Assembly (NCBI GenBank): GCA_023667095.1
Contig: JAMPAT010000006.1
Span: forward strand, 62,001-126,000
Length of the DNA: 64,000 nucleotides
Reading direction: 5' to 3'
DNA from: Bacteroidales bacterium
GTDB lineage: Bacteria; Bacteroidota; Bacteroidia; Bacteroidales; UBA932
This document shows, piece after piece, positions 27,346 through 36,869 of this stretch. Made by a program: the position numbers and the translations under genes. The notes below the pieces were generated by a model. It was given only the letters and a program-made list of their open reading frames with translations, was not told the origin of the DNA and searched no databases. Within the stretch, counting starts at the first letter, position 1. Each line of letters starts with the position of its first letter.

Positions 27346-28536
27346 TTAAGCGATTTTAACTTTTTTTGCCCTTCTCCTGATTGAACCTGAGATTACATAA
27401 TGGTCAATCAGAGGTGCGAATGTATTGAGGAGAAGGATGGCGAGCATCATTCCCTCCGGATAGCCAGGATTGAAGAGCCTTACTGTCACCGCGAGTGCAC
27501 CGATGAGGAAACCGTATATCCATTTGCCGCATTCTGTCTGCGCTGCAGTCACAGGGTCTGTTGCCATGAAGACTGTTCCGAATGCAAAGCCTCCCATTAC
27601 AAGCTGGTAGTATCCTGGAAGGTCAGTTACACCGCAGAAATATCCGAGATAGCCGATTGCAAGGCCTCCGAGAACTGATGAACACATGATTTTCCAGCTT
27701 GCCACTCCAGTGAAGAGAAGTATTGCAGCACCGATAAGGATCGCAATTACAGAAGTCTCTCCGACAGAACCCGGCACTGTTCCGATGAACAGGTCCATGA
27801 AGCTTGTGCCTGCGTTCTGGAGCCCCTCGATAGAAGGGTGTGCAAGTGGTGTAGCACCGGAGAATCCGTCCACAACGCCATTGCCGCATGCGTATGCCTT
27901 TCCTTCAGCCATGTACCTTGCAACTCCTCCTGTCCATACTGTGTCTCCGGACATCTTGCTCGGATATGAGAAGAAGAGGAATGCACGTGTAAGGAGTGCC
28001 GGATTCCAGATGTTCATTCCTGTACCTCCGAAGATTTCCTTTCCTATGATGACTGCGAATGCAACTGCAATTGCAAGCATCCATAGAGGAACGTCAACAG
28101 GGACGATAAGAGGGATGAGCATACCGGAAACAAGGTATCCCTCGCTGATTTCGTGGCCCTTGATCTGTGCTGATACGAACTCGATTCCGAGACCTACGAT
28201 GTACGATACAAGGTAGAGGGGAATAACCTTTACGAGTCCATACCAGAATGTCTGCCAGAAGCTCCATCCGAGCCCGAATGCAAGGTCATGCTGGTAGCCG
28301 ACATTCCACATTCCGAAGAGCATTGCAGGCACGAGTGCCAATACTACAATAATAAGGAGTCTCTTTAGGTCAATGCTGTCCTTTATATGCGTTCCACGCT
28401 TTGTGACAGTGTTCGGGACAAAGAGAAATGTCTCAAATCCCTCGAAAGTTGACTGGAGAAATCCAAGCTTGCCGCCTTTTGTAAAGGTAGGCTTGATTTT
28501 GTCGATATAGTTTCTTAATCCGTTCATAACTTTCAC
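27346..28536 (-). CDS. nqrB: Na+-NQR subunit B
   Basis: This 396-residue membrane subunit holds a covalent FMN and the quinone site. The FMN attachment Thr is Thr229 in DGFSGATPLA. About ten membrane helices are visible, with the family blocks GLGIEFVSAQIKGHEISEG, IFGGTGMNIWNPALL and FMATDPVTAAQTECGKW. Length is normal. It starts four bases after the nqrA stop region and ten bases before nqrC, consistent with a single transcript. Confidence 0.97.
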   Translation of the reverse strand: MKVMNGLRNYIDKIKPTFTKGGKLGFLQSTFEGFETFLFVPNTVTKRGTHIKDSIDLKRLLIIVVLALVPAMLFGMWNVGYQHDLAFGLGWSFWQTFWYGLVKVIPLYLVSYIVGLGIEFVSAQIKGHEISEGYLVSGMLIPLIVPVDVPLWMLAIAVAFAVIIGKEIFGGTGMNIWNPALLTRAFLFFSYPSKMSGDTVWTGGVARYMAEGKAYACGNGVVDGFSGATPLAHPSIEGLQNAGTSFMDLFIGTVPGSVGETSVIAILIGAAILLFTGVASWKIMCSSVLGGLAIGYLGYFCGVTDLPGYYQLVMGGFAFGTVFMATDPVTAAQTECGKWIYGFLIGALAVTVRLFNPGYPEGMMLAILLLNTFAPLIDHYVISGSIRRRAKKVKIA

Positions 28537-28540
28537 TTAT

Positions 28541-29899
28541 TTAAGCCATTTCTTTCAACATGAGGTCAATTCCGCTGTTGAGGATTGACATCCACTCAAT
28601 CTTGGACGGACATACATATTCGCAGAGCGCGAGATCCTCGTCGAGGACTTCGTATATTCCAAGCTCCTCCATCTTGTCGATGTTTCCTGCGAGGCAGGCC
28701 TTGATGAGGTGTACAGGGAAGATGTCCATAGGGAGTACCTTGCCGTAGACATCGCTCATGAGGAATGCACGCTCGCCACCGTGGAGGTTGGTGTCCATGT
28801 CGTATCTCTTGTTAGGCGTAAGCCATGAGAAATATGCACGTGATGCACTGAACAGGTTTGTCCTGAATGGCTTGCACCATCCGAACATCTCATATTCGTT
28901 TCCTTCCTTGATGAGTGATACCTGGTTGTCATAGAATCCGAGGAACCCCTCTGCACCGACATTTGTTCCGGTGAGGACATCACCGCTTATGAAACGGATG
29001 TCTCCCTTTGAATTGTCGTAGAATTCTGCGATGTCCTTCATAGACATTCCGGGCACAGCATTTACATAGCAAGGGTCAATGGCGCGTGGGCCTGTTACTG
29101 CAACCTTGCGTGTAAGGTCGTATTTGCCTGTGTTGAAGAGCTTGCCTATTGCAGCGAGCATCATGAGTGAAACAGTCCATACTGTCTCGCCCTTGCGTAT
29201 CGGGGAGATGTGGTGGATCTGGATACCCACGTTGCCTGCAGGGTGCTTCCCGCTGAAGGTGTGCTGGATTACATTCTCGATCTTGTGGAAAGGAGTACCG
29301 CTGTAGTTGGCCTGGTTAAGGGAGAAATGTACGCCTCCGTCAGTGAGTTTCGCGATTGCGTTCACACCAGTCTGGATATTGTCGAATTCTTCCCTGAGGG
29401 CATACTCGGTGTCTGCAGCAAGCGGTGCTGTGGAGAATGCTGAAACGAAAATCGCCTTAGGCTTGATCTGCGGATTCGCAAGTATGCCGTAAGGCCTCTG
29501 GATGAAAGCCGGCCATAGGCCGCTCTGTAGAAGGGCTTCCCTGATCTGGTCTGCGTTCAGGTCATTTACTTTCTTCACACCGAAGTCAACGTAATTCTGC
29601 GTATCATCGGCTTTGATGCGGACCTCAAGCAGCTTCCTCTTTTCTCCCCTTACCACCTCTGCTACAGTTCCGCTTACAGGTGAAGTGAAGAGAATCTCCG
29701 GAGAAACCTTGTCAGCAAGAACAGGTGAGCCTGCCTGTACAGCATCTCCCTCCCTGACCAGAAGTCTTGGCATAAGACCTTTGAAATCAGTTGGTTTGAT
29801 GGCAATGACGGTGCTCGCAACATTCTTGCTTGTCTTCTGGGCTGCAGCTCCTGAAATAGGAATGTTCAGCCCCTGTCTCAAATTAATGTTGTCTGACAT
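28541..29899 (-). CDS. nqrA: Na+-NQR subunit A
   Basis: This 452-residue cytoplasmic subunit contributes to quinone binding and complex stability. It has the characteristic N-terminus LRQGLNIPISGAA, followed by GLMPRLLVREGD (a barrel-sandwich segment), the RPYGILANP and HTFSGKHPAGNVGIQIHH blocks, and a C-terminal part with the CEYVCPSKIEW segment. It is the first gene of the operon; a divergent UvrD-type gene lies upstream. Confidence 0.97.
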   Translation of the reverse strand: MSDNINLRQGLNIPISGAAAQKTSKNVASTVIAIKPTDFKGLMPRLLVREGDAVQAGSPVLADKVSPEILFTSPVSGTVAEVVRGEKRKLLEVRIKADDTQNYVDFGVKKVNDLNADQIREALLQSGLWPAFIQRPYGILANPQIKPKAIFVSAFSTAPLAADTEYALREEFDNIQTGVNAIAKLTDGGVHFSLNQANYSGTPFHKIENVIQHTFSGKHPAGNVGIQIHHISPIRKGETVWTVSLMMLAAIGKLFNTGKYDLTRKVAVTGPRAIDPCYVNAVPGMSMKDIAEFYDNSKGDIRFISGDVLTGTNVGAEGFLGFYDNQVSLIKEGNEYEMFGWCKPFRTNLFSASRAYFSWLTPNKRYDMDTNLHGGERAFLMSDVYGKVLPMDIFPVHLIKACLAGNIDKMEELGIYEVLDEDLALCEYVCPSKIEWMSILNSGIDLMLKEMA

Positions 29900-29936
29900 T
29901 ATAAAAACCGTTTTTAGTATTTTCGAAAAACCGCCG

Positions 29937-29944
29937 CGAAGATA
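29937..29944 (-). promoter_or_regulatory. Candidate -7 box of the nqr operon
   Basis: The minus strand reads TATCTTCG, one base from TAnnTTTG, 37 bases before the nqrA start. On the other strand TATTTTCG at about 29959-29966 could serve the helicase gene, giving a very short leader. Confidence 0.4.
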
Positions 29945-29973
29945 GTGATTTTTTTCGTATTTTCGCAGCCGTT

Positions 29974-32556
29974 ATGGAAAACAATGCAAGTGCGATTTTA
30001 GAGGGGCTGAACAGTGAGCAGAAGCAGGCTGTCAGCTGTGTAGACGGACCGGTGCTTATTGTTGCCGGGGCGGGTTCAGGAAAGACGAGGGTATTGACCA
30101 GCAGGATTGCATATATCCTTGAGCAGGGGGGAGATCCATCCGGAATCCTTTCGCTTACCTTCACAAAGAAGGCTGCAAGCGAGATGAAGGAGAGGATTGC
30201 CATGATGGTAGGTGAAAGGAAGGCCCGCAGGCTATGGATGGGCACTTTCCACTCGGTGTTCATAAGGTTCCTGAGGGAGTATTCGGAAAGCCTTGGCTAT
30301 CCACAGGCATTTACCATATATGATACAGGTGATTCCCAGAGTGCCATAAAGACATGTCTCAAGGAACTGCAGCTTGATGAGAAGGTGTATAAGCCCAAGG
30401 ATGTCCTGAGCCGGATATCCATGGCGAAGAACAACCTTGTCACTGCGGAATCGTATGCCCGCAATTCCACTGCAATCCAGAATGATGCAGCGGCCAAGAA
30501 ACCAAAGATATACGAGATATACCGCCTGTATGACGCCAAATGCCGCCAGGCCGGTGTCATGGACTTCGATGACATTCTGCTGAACATGAATATCCTGCTG
30601 CGTGACAATCCTGCTGCCCTGGAGTCCATTGCCGGCAGGTTCCACCATATCATGGTGGACGAGTACCAGGATACGAACTATTCGCAGTACCTCATATTGA
30701 AGAAGCTCGCCTCTTTCCACAGGAACATCTGTGTCGTGGGTGATGATTCCCAGTCAATATATGCATTCCGCGGAGCCAAGATTGAGAATATCCTGAATTT
30801 CCAGAAAGACTATCCTGACAACCGTACTTTCAGGCTTGAGCAGAATTACCGCTCGACGCAGACGATTGTGGATGCGGCAAACTCAGTCATAGCCAGGAAC
30901 AGTGCGCGTATCCCGAAGAAATGTTTCTCTGCAGGTGATGTCGGCGAGAAGATAAAGATAATCCAGGCATATACAGAGCAGGAGGAGGCCCTTCTCATTG
31001 CCTCCGGGATTATTGCAAGAGTCCAGTCGGAGCATGCGCAGTACCAGGATTTTGCAATATTGTACAGGACCAATTCCCAGTCCCGTGCCCTGGAGGAGGC
31101 ATTGCGCAGGAGAAATCTTCCGTATATGATATATTCCGGAAATTCATTCTATGAGAGGATGGAGGTGAAGGACATGATGGCCTATTTCAAATTGGCGGTG
31201 AACCCTAATGACGACGAGTCTTTCAAGAGGGTTGTCAACAAGCCTGCCAGGGGAATCGGGGACACTTCCATGGCCGCACTTCTTGCTGCTGCTACGGAAA
31301 AAGGATGTTCGCTGATGAGGGCGGCATTCCTTGATGACCTTGAAAGATATGGACTTAAGCAGGCTGCCATAGGGAAGATCAGGCTTTTTGCCCAGATGAT
31401 GGCCGGATATGCTGCAAAGATTGACAGCGAGGATGCGCACCGGATAGCTACCGGCCTTGCGGCCGATTCCGGGCTATATATGTCGTTCAAGAGTGACTCT
31501 TCCATAGAGAGCCAGTCCCGTGCGGCCAACATAGAGGAACTCATGAACGGTGTCAAGACATTTGTAGAGGAACGTCACAATGAGTATTTCGAGGATATGC
31601 AGGCTGACGGCTCCCTTGCAGAGGGGGCGGAGCTTGCAGAGGGGGATTTCCCTGTCGTGACCCTTTCCGACTATCTGGAGAATGTGTCGCTGCTGAGTGC
31701 TGTGGATGTAGAGGAGGGGGATGATGTCAACAACAAGATATCCATGATGACAGTACATTCATCAAAGGGCCTTGAATATCCTTATATATATGTGGCGGGA
31801 ATGGAGGAGAATATCTTTCCGTCCGGCGGAATGATGGCTTCAGAGAGTGAGATTGAGGAGGAAAGGAGGCTTTTCTATGTGGCAGTGACGAGGGCGAAGA
31901 AGGCTGTAAGCCTGTGCCTTGCGACTACGCGAATGCGCAATGGAAAGCATGAGTCCAATGCTCCGAGCCGTTTTGTCCGGGAGATTGACAGCCAATATGT
32001 TGATAATCCATTGTCTGCAAATGACGAGGATGACAATGCCGGATATTCAGGAGGCTTCGGGTCAAGGCCGTATGGCTCTGCACGCGCCGGTGGGCATGGA
32101 CAGTCAAGGGGTGCCTATGGAAATTCTGGCGGATGCGGAGGCACCGGGAAATATGGAAACAAATATGGAGGAAGCCAATATGGAGGACAGAGGGGGAGTC
32201 AATATGGTGGACAGCGTGGCGGAAATCCGGAAAGCGGATACAGCTACGGACGCTCCGGTGCAGTCAAGATAGAACGCTCTGCTGTCTCCAGGACTGCCGC
32301 TCCTAAGTCAGGAGTGACACCTATACGCCGCCCTAATCCTGCAGCACCTGCAAGGGTGCCTGACACTTCGTTCATCCCGACACCTGTGCTTGAGCTCAAG
32401 GCTGGCATGAGGGTGGAGCACAACCGTTTCGGATTCGGTGACCTGATTGAGATAACTGGTGACAGCTCGGGAATGAAGGCAAAGATAAGGTTCGATGACT
32501 ACGGGGAGAAGATTCTTCTTCTCAATTATGCGAAGCTTAGGAAGGTCGAGGACTGA
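29974..32556 (+). CDS. UvrD/PcrA-type superfamily 1 DNA helicase
   Basis: This 860-residue ATP-dependent 3'-5' helicase is of the UvrD/PcrA/Rep type, used in excision repair and replication restart. Visible motifs are the Q-motif LNSEQKQAV, Walker A AGAGSGKT (31-38), Walker B VDEYQDTN (Asp229/Glu230), GDDSQSIYAFRGA, LEQNYRST and the late TVHSSKGLEY and VAVTRAKK. After the helicase core, residues 689-763 form a Gly/Tyr/Ser/Arg-rich linker with repeated QYGGQRG-like units. The last 50 residues form the Tudor-like end (VEHNRFGFGDLIEI) known to touch RNA polymerase in PcrA. The gene is divergent from nqrA. Confidence 0.95.
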   Translation: MENNASAILEGLNSEQKQAVSCVDGPVLIVAGAGSGKTRVLTSRIAYILEQGGDPSGILSLTFTKKAASEMKERIAMMVGERKARRLWMGTFHSVFIRFLREYSESLGYPQAFTIYDTGDSQSAIKTCLKELQLDEKVYKPKDVLSRISMAKNNLVTAESYARNSTAIQNDAAAKKPKIYEIYRLYDAKCRQAGVMDFDDILLNMNILLRDNPAALESIAGRFHHIMVDEYQDTNYSQYLILKKLASFHRNICVVGDDSQSIYAFRGAKIENILNFQKDYPDNRTFRLEQNYRSTQTIVDAANSVIARNSARIPKKCFSAGDVGEKIKIIQAYTEQEEALLIASGIIARVQSEHAQYQDFAILYRTNSQSRALEEALRRRNLPYMIYSGNSFYERMEVKDMMAYFKLAVNPNDDESFKRVVNKPARGIGDTSMAALLAAATEKGCSLMRAAFLDDLERYGLKQAAIGKIRLFAQMMAGYAAKIDSEDAHRIATGLAADSGLYMSFKSDSSIESQSRAANIEELMNGVKTFVEERHNEYFEDMQADGSLAEGAELAEGDFPVVTLSDYLENVSLLSAVDVEEGDDVNNKISMMTVHSSKGLEYPYIYVAGMEENIFPSGGMMASESEIEEERRLFYVAVTRAKKAVSLCLATTRMRNGKHESNAPSRFVREIDSQYVDNPLSANDEDDNAGYSGGFGSRPYGSARAGGHGQSRGAYGNSGGCGGTGKYGNKYGGSQYGGQRGSQYGGQRGGNPESGYSYGRSGAVKIERSAVSRTAAPKSGVTPIRRPNPAAPARVPDTSFIPTPVLELKAGMRVEHNRFGFGDLIEITGDSSGMKAKIRFDDYGEKILLLNYAKLRKVED

Positions 32557-32616
32557 TTTCTAAGTAAAAAAGAAATATTTTTTTTGATAAGTATGGCCAG
32601 GCAAGGAAAAAATCCA

Positions 32617-32624
32617 TATCTTTG
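32617..32624 (+). promoter_or_regulatory. Candidate -7 box of the lipoprotein gene
   Basis: TATCTTTG is an exact TAnnTTTG match 46 bases before the chosen start at 32670. Confidence 0.5.
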
Positions 32625-32669
32625 CCTGGTCTTCTTGCTGCTGTGGTCGCGGAATTAGAGGAGAAAGAT

Positions 32670-33770
32670 ATGAAAAGCGGTAAAAATCCTTTCAGGGGAT
32701 TCTGTATGGCGGTTTCTGCCATGGCAATCTGTCTGGTTGCATTGGTTTCATGTTCAAGGCATGGAAAAGAAGGTGAGGGCAGCATTGTGCTCCACATTGA
32801 TGACGGGATACTTTCTGTGATGTCAAAGGCATCATCTGCGGAAGTACCTGATACCAACGATTTTATCCTGGAGATATTCGGGCCGGACGGCTCTGTTGTC
32901 TACTCGGGTCTGTACGGGAATTCTCCGGAGACGGTTACCGTTCCGGCCGGCAGCTGCAATGTGAAAATACGTTCATGTGAATTTTCCAGACCGCAGTTTG
33001 CCTGCCCGCAATATGGTGATGACCAATGTGTTGTGGTGCCGTCAGGAGGTGAGGTGAATGTGACTCTGAACTGCCGTCAGGTAAATTCTGGAGTAAAGCT
33101 GAATGTAGACAAGGACTTTCTGACAGAGTATCCTGCCGGTGCGCTTCTGCTTAAATCATCTGGGGGCAGTCTTGTCTATGCTTATTCAGAGAAGCGTGTC
33201 GCATATTTCCTTCCTGGAAATATTTCACTTGTACTTACAAATAACGGGAAGGATGAAGTGCTGATGACAAGGGGGCTTGCAGCCCAGGAGGTACTGGTCC
33301 TGAATGTCGGAGTCAGCAAGCAGCAGCAATCAGGAGGCGGGATTACTGTTCAGCTTGATACATCCAGGATATGGAGTACGGAGGACTATGTGATAGGTGG
33401 TGCTTCGGACAAGGGAAGCTCTCCAGAGAATGCAATGAGTGTGGCACAGGCACGTGCATGTGCAGGGAAAACGAAGGCATGGGTAAGCGGATATATTGTA
33501 GGAGGTGACCTTACTTCTTCTGCTACAGGAATCTCGTTTACTGCGCCATTCAAGAGCAACACGAATATTGCAATTGCAGCGAAGTCTTCTGTCATTGACA
33601 AAAGTTCCTGTATTTCAGTACAGCTTTCTGCAGGTGATGTGCGAGATGCGCTCAACCTTGTCAGCAATCCATCAATGCTTGGACGGCAGGTTCTGCTCTG
33701 CGGGGATATTGTGGAGTCATATTTTGGCCTTGTGGGCATCAAGAACATTACGGAATACCGTCTGAAATAG
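32670..33770 (+). CDS. Surface lipoprotein, DUF4493/DUF6359-like
   Basis: I start at 32670, preceded by GAGGAGAAAG and followed by a lipoprotein signal peptide ending LVALVSC; the longer frame from 32622 begins inside the promoter region. The mature protein has a first beta-sandwich (about residues 35-220) like DUF4493, with NDFILEIFGPDGSVVYSG and VPAGSCNVKI, and a C-terminal OB-like domain (about 245-366) of the DUF6359 type: SPENAMSVAQARA, WVSGYIVGG and a final VGIKNITEY. No catalytic residues are apparent. It is probably cell-surface exposed and of unknown role. It stands alone between the helicase and feoB. Confidence 0.7.
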   Translation: MKSGKNPFRGFCMAVSAMAICLVALVSCSRHGKEGEGSIVLHIDDGILSVMSKASSAEVPDTNDFILEIFGPDGSVVYSGLYGNSPETVTVPAGSCNVKIRSCEFSRPQFACPQYGDDQCVVVPSGGEVNVTLNCRQVNSGVKLNVDKDFLTEYPAGALLLKSSGGSLVYAYSEKRVAYFLPGNISLVLTNNGKDEVLMTRGLAAQEVLVLNVGVSKQQQSGGGITVQLDTSRIWSTEDYVIGGASDKGSSPENAMSVAQARACAGKTKAWVSGYIVGGDLTSSATGISFTAPFKSNTNIAIAAKSSVIDKSSCISVQLSAGDVRDALNLVSNPSMLGRQVLLCGDIVESYFGLVGIKNITEYRLK

Positions 33771-33935
33771 TATATGGCCGGAATATATTCATGTGTCCTG
33801 TATTGTAATGCTGTGTAGCTCCTTGTCCTGTCATCTGGTATTCATCGGAGGGATTGACGTCTAATCGTAATAAATAGGGATGTCCCATAGCCCAAATCAT
33901 AATTATTTGCCATATTGGCTGATTCTGAATTTGAC

Positions 33936-33943
33936 TATCTTTG
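33936..33943 (+). promoter_or_regulatory. Candidate -7 box of feoAB
   Basis: TATCTTTG matches TAnnTTTG, 70 bases before the feoB start. ATTGG lies about 17 bases upstream as a weak -33. The rest of the 242-bp gap holds nothing I recognise. Confidence 0.5.
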
Positions 33944-34012
33944 CACCTGCAAATTGTTGCGGTAGCCTTATTGGGGCTGTCTGCAGACAATTTTCCAAAT
34001 TGAGGTGTAATT

Positions 34013-36562
34013 ATGAGGCTTTCTGAATTAAATACAGGTGAAAGGGCGGTAGTTGTAAAGGTCAACGGCCATGGGAGTTTCCGCAAGAGGATACTGGAGA
34101 TGGGATTTGTCAAGGGCAAGGTTGTGACAGTTGTGCTGAATGCTCCGCTAAAGGATCCTATTGAATATGAAATTATAGGCTATAAGATATCACTTCGGCG
34201 TGAAGAGGCGGCAAAGATAGAGGTTATCAGCGAAAATGAGGCTAAGACAGCCTTTATGGACAATGGAGAGCATAGGCTTGCCATTGAGGTGGATTGCTGC
34301 AATGACGAGATGCTGGTTGAGGGCAAGATGAAGTCCATGGCTGAGGAGATGAGACGCATAATACGTGTTGCCCTTGTCGGGAACCCTAATTGTGGCAAGA
34401 CCTCACTGTTCAATATTGCTTCCGGAAGCCATGAACATGTCGGAAACTATAGTGGAGTCACAGTGGATGCGAAGGAAGGGCGTTTTGAGCATGGAGGCTA
34501 CACGTTTATACTTGTGGATCTGCCTGGTACGTATTCCTTGTCTGCATATAGTCCAGAGGAGATTTATGTCAGAAAAAACCTGATAGAGGAAAGTCCGGAT
34601 GTTGTCGTGAATGTAGTTGATGCCTCAAATATGGAGAGGAACCTGTATCTGACAACACAGCTTATAGACATGAATCTGCGTGTTGTGATGGCACTCAACA
34701 TGTATGATGAATTGATGGAACGTGGCGATGAGTTGGATATCAGGACTTTGGGACACCTTCTTGGCATGTCGGTAATACCGACAATCAGCCGTAGCGGCAA
34801 GGGAATACATGAGTTGTTTGACACTGTCATAAAGGTATATGAGAACAATGACCCGCAACTTGGACGCCATATCCATATCAATCATGGGCAGGATATGGAG
34901 GAAAGCATTGACCGGATAAAGTTGCTGATTCAGAAAAACCCTGATATAAGATACAAATGGTCAACGCGATATCTTGCCATTAAATATCTGGAGAATGATT
35001 CTGGAATAGGTGAGGTTGTAGAGGCTTTGCCTAACAGGGATGAAATAATAGCGGCCAGGTTTGAGGAACAGAAACGTATCGAATCAATGCTCGGGAGCTC
35101 TACAGAGTCGGCCATTGTTGATGCAAAATATGCCTTTGTACAGGGAGCCTTGAAGGAAACATGGAAGCCTGCTGTAAAAAGACATGGATGGAAAAGAAGC
35201 CTTACGGACAGGATTGATACAGTTGTCACTAACAAGTGGGCAGCCTTCCCGATATTCTTTTTCATGCTGTACCTTGTGTTTCAGTGTACATTCTATCTTG
35301 GTGACTATCCGATGCCGTGGATTGAGTGGCTGGTTGAAATGGTAGGTGATTTTGTATCTGTATATATGGCTCCAGGATGGTGGAAAGATATGATAGTGGA
35401 TGGAGTTATTGGTGGAGTAGGCAGTGTGCTGGTCTTCCTGCCGAATATTCTCCTGCTCTACCTGTTCATATCGCTTCTGGAGGATTCCGGATATATGGCA
35501 AGGGCTGCTTTCATAATGGACCGCCTTATGCACAGGATGGGACTTCATGGAAAGTCGTTCATCCCTATGGTAATGGGATTCGGGTGCAATGTACCTGCCA
35601 TAATGGCTACCAGGATGATAGAAAGCAGGAAGAGTCGTCTTATTACAATACTGATAATTCCTCTTATGTCATGTGCCGGAAGGCTACCTGTCTATATCTT
35701 AATAGCAGGGGCGTTCTTTCCGGGCAGTGCCGGAATTGTCCTGCTTGGGCTATATGCACTTGGAATTGTGCTTGCAATTTTGGCTGCAAAGGTGCTGAGC
35801 CGTTTTGTCAAGGATGATGACCTGCCTTTTGTGATGGAGCTGCCGCCTTATCGTGTGCCTACCGCCAAATCGGTGTTCAGGCATACCTGGGAAAAGGGAC
35901 GCCAATATCTCCAGAAGATGTCAGGAATCATATTGGTCTGCTCTGTTGCGATATGGGCTTTGGGGTATTTCCCTAACCACAATAGCTACAATACAGTGGA
36001 AGAACAGCAGGAACATTCATATATAGGATATGTCGGCAAAGCTATGGAGCCTGTCCTGGAGCCTCTGGGTTTTGACTGGCGCATGGGAGTCGGCATTGTT
36101 GCTGGAGTCGGTGCAAAGGAACTGGTTGTCAGTACATTGGGAGTGATGTATTCTGGGCATGATGAACAGCGTCCTGCAGTCACTGCGGATTCTGCTCCTG
36201 CTTTTTCTGATGCTGCTTTCACTGATGCTGCTTTCACTGATGCCGCTGTCTTAAATGCTGTTCCGGACTCAAGTCATGATTTTGCTATGGTTCCGGAAGC
36301 TGATTCTGCTTCTGGCATTGAGTCAGGACAATCTGCCACTACATCCTTGCAGCGAGCACTTGTCAGGGCCGTCTCACCTGCAGCAGGGCTTGCATATATG
36401 GTGTTTATTCTTCTGTATTTCCCTTGCATCGCAACATTCATTGCAATAAAGAATGAGGCCGGTGGCTGGAAATGGGCGATACTGACAGCTGTCTACACAA
36501 TACTTCTCGCCTGGATTGCAGCATTCATCACTTTCCGCCTTTCCATGCTTATGGGGCTATAG
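34013..36562 (+). CDS. feoB: Ferrous iron transporter, FeoA-FeoB fusion
   Basis: This 849-residue inner-membrane protein imports Fe2+. Residues 1-75 form a FeoA-like SH3 domain (MRLSELNTGERAVVVKVNG). A G-protein domain follows with G1 GNPNCGKTS (123-131), G3 DLPG (169-172) and the ALNMYDE segment. The membrane part has two Gate motifs, including MGFGCNVPAIMATR and SCAGRLPVY. Between Gate 2 and the last helices is a low-complexity stretch of about 60 residues (about 720-785), with FTDAA repeated. FeoA-FeoB fusion is common in Bacteroidetes. Own promoter; no Fur-like box recognised. Confidence 0.95.
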   Translation: MRLSELNTGERAVVVKVNGHGSFRKRILEMGFVKGKVVTVVLNAPLKDPIEYEIIGYKISLRREEAAKIEVISENEAKTAFMDNGEHRLAIEVDCCNDEMLVEGKMKSMAEEMRRIIRVALVGNPNCGKTSLFNIASGSHEHVGNYSGVTVDAKEGRFEHGGYTFILVDLPGTYSLSAYSPEEIYVRKNLIEESPDVVVNVVDASNMERNLYLTTQLIDMNLRVVMALNMYDELMERGDELDIRTLGHLLGMSVIPTISRSGKGIHELFDTVIKVYENNDPQLGRHIHINHGQDMEESIDRIKLLIQKNPDIRYKWSTRYLAIKYLENDSGIGEVVEALPNRDEIIAARFEEQKRIESMLGSSTESAIVDAKYAFVQGALKETWKPAVKRHGWKRSLTDRIDTVVTNKWAAFPIFFFMLYLVFQCTFYLGDYPMPWIEWLVEMVGDFVSVYMAPGWWKDMIVDGVIGGVGSVLVFLPNILLLYLFISLLEDSGYMARAAFIMDRLMHRMGLHGKSFIPMVMGFGCNVPAIMATRMIESRKSRLITILIIPLMSCAGRLPVYILIAGAFFPGSAGIVLLGLYALGIVLAILAAKVLSRFVKDDDLPFVMELPPYRVPTAKSVFRHTWEKGRQYLQKMSGIILVCSVAIWALGYFPNHNSYNTVEEQQEHSYIGYVGKAMEPVLEPLGFDWRMGVGIVAGVGAKELVVSTLGVMYSGHDEQRPAVTADSAPAFSDAAFTDAAFTDAAVLNAVPDSSHDFAMVPEADSASGIESGQSATTSLQRALVRAVSPAAGLAYMVFILLYFPCIATFIAIKNEAGGWKWAILTAVYTILLAWIAAFITFRLSMLMGL
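36209..36250 (+). repeat. 15-bp tandem repeat inside feoB
   Basis: GATGCTGCTTTCACT occurs at 36209-36223 and 36224-36238, with a third diverged copy from 36239. Unit length is a multiple of three, so copy changes would keep the frame. It codes the FTDAA repeats of the low-complexity linker. Confidence 0.85.
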
Positions 36563-36869
36563 CTTATGTGCCCGCTTAGCTTTCAATGGTTTAGACGGTA
36601 TGATTTTCTGCATGCCGGGAGTATACATGCGTTTTGTTGATTTGTGCTTATACCAGCTGCAGACGCTTGTCTGTTAGTTCTTTGTGATGCTTCTGGCCAG
36701 TACACCTGTCAGGAAAGAACGCCATAGCCTCTATAGCACCTGTCCTGTCAAGGAATCCCAGACAGGACAATTAACTGATAATGGTGTATTTTCGATAACG
36801 TTCCCGGTAGCGTCAGAACCTGCTGTCTGGAATAGCTCTTTACTGTGTAATGCTTTGCCAAATCTCCTT
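36563..36869. other. Non-coding region between feoB and repeat array A
   Basis: No convincing gene. The last part (about 36788-36869) looks like a decayed unit of the adjacent 84-bp array, with a CTTTGCCAAATCTCCT end similar to the array spacers. Confidence 0.45.
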
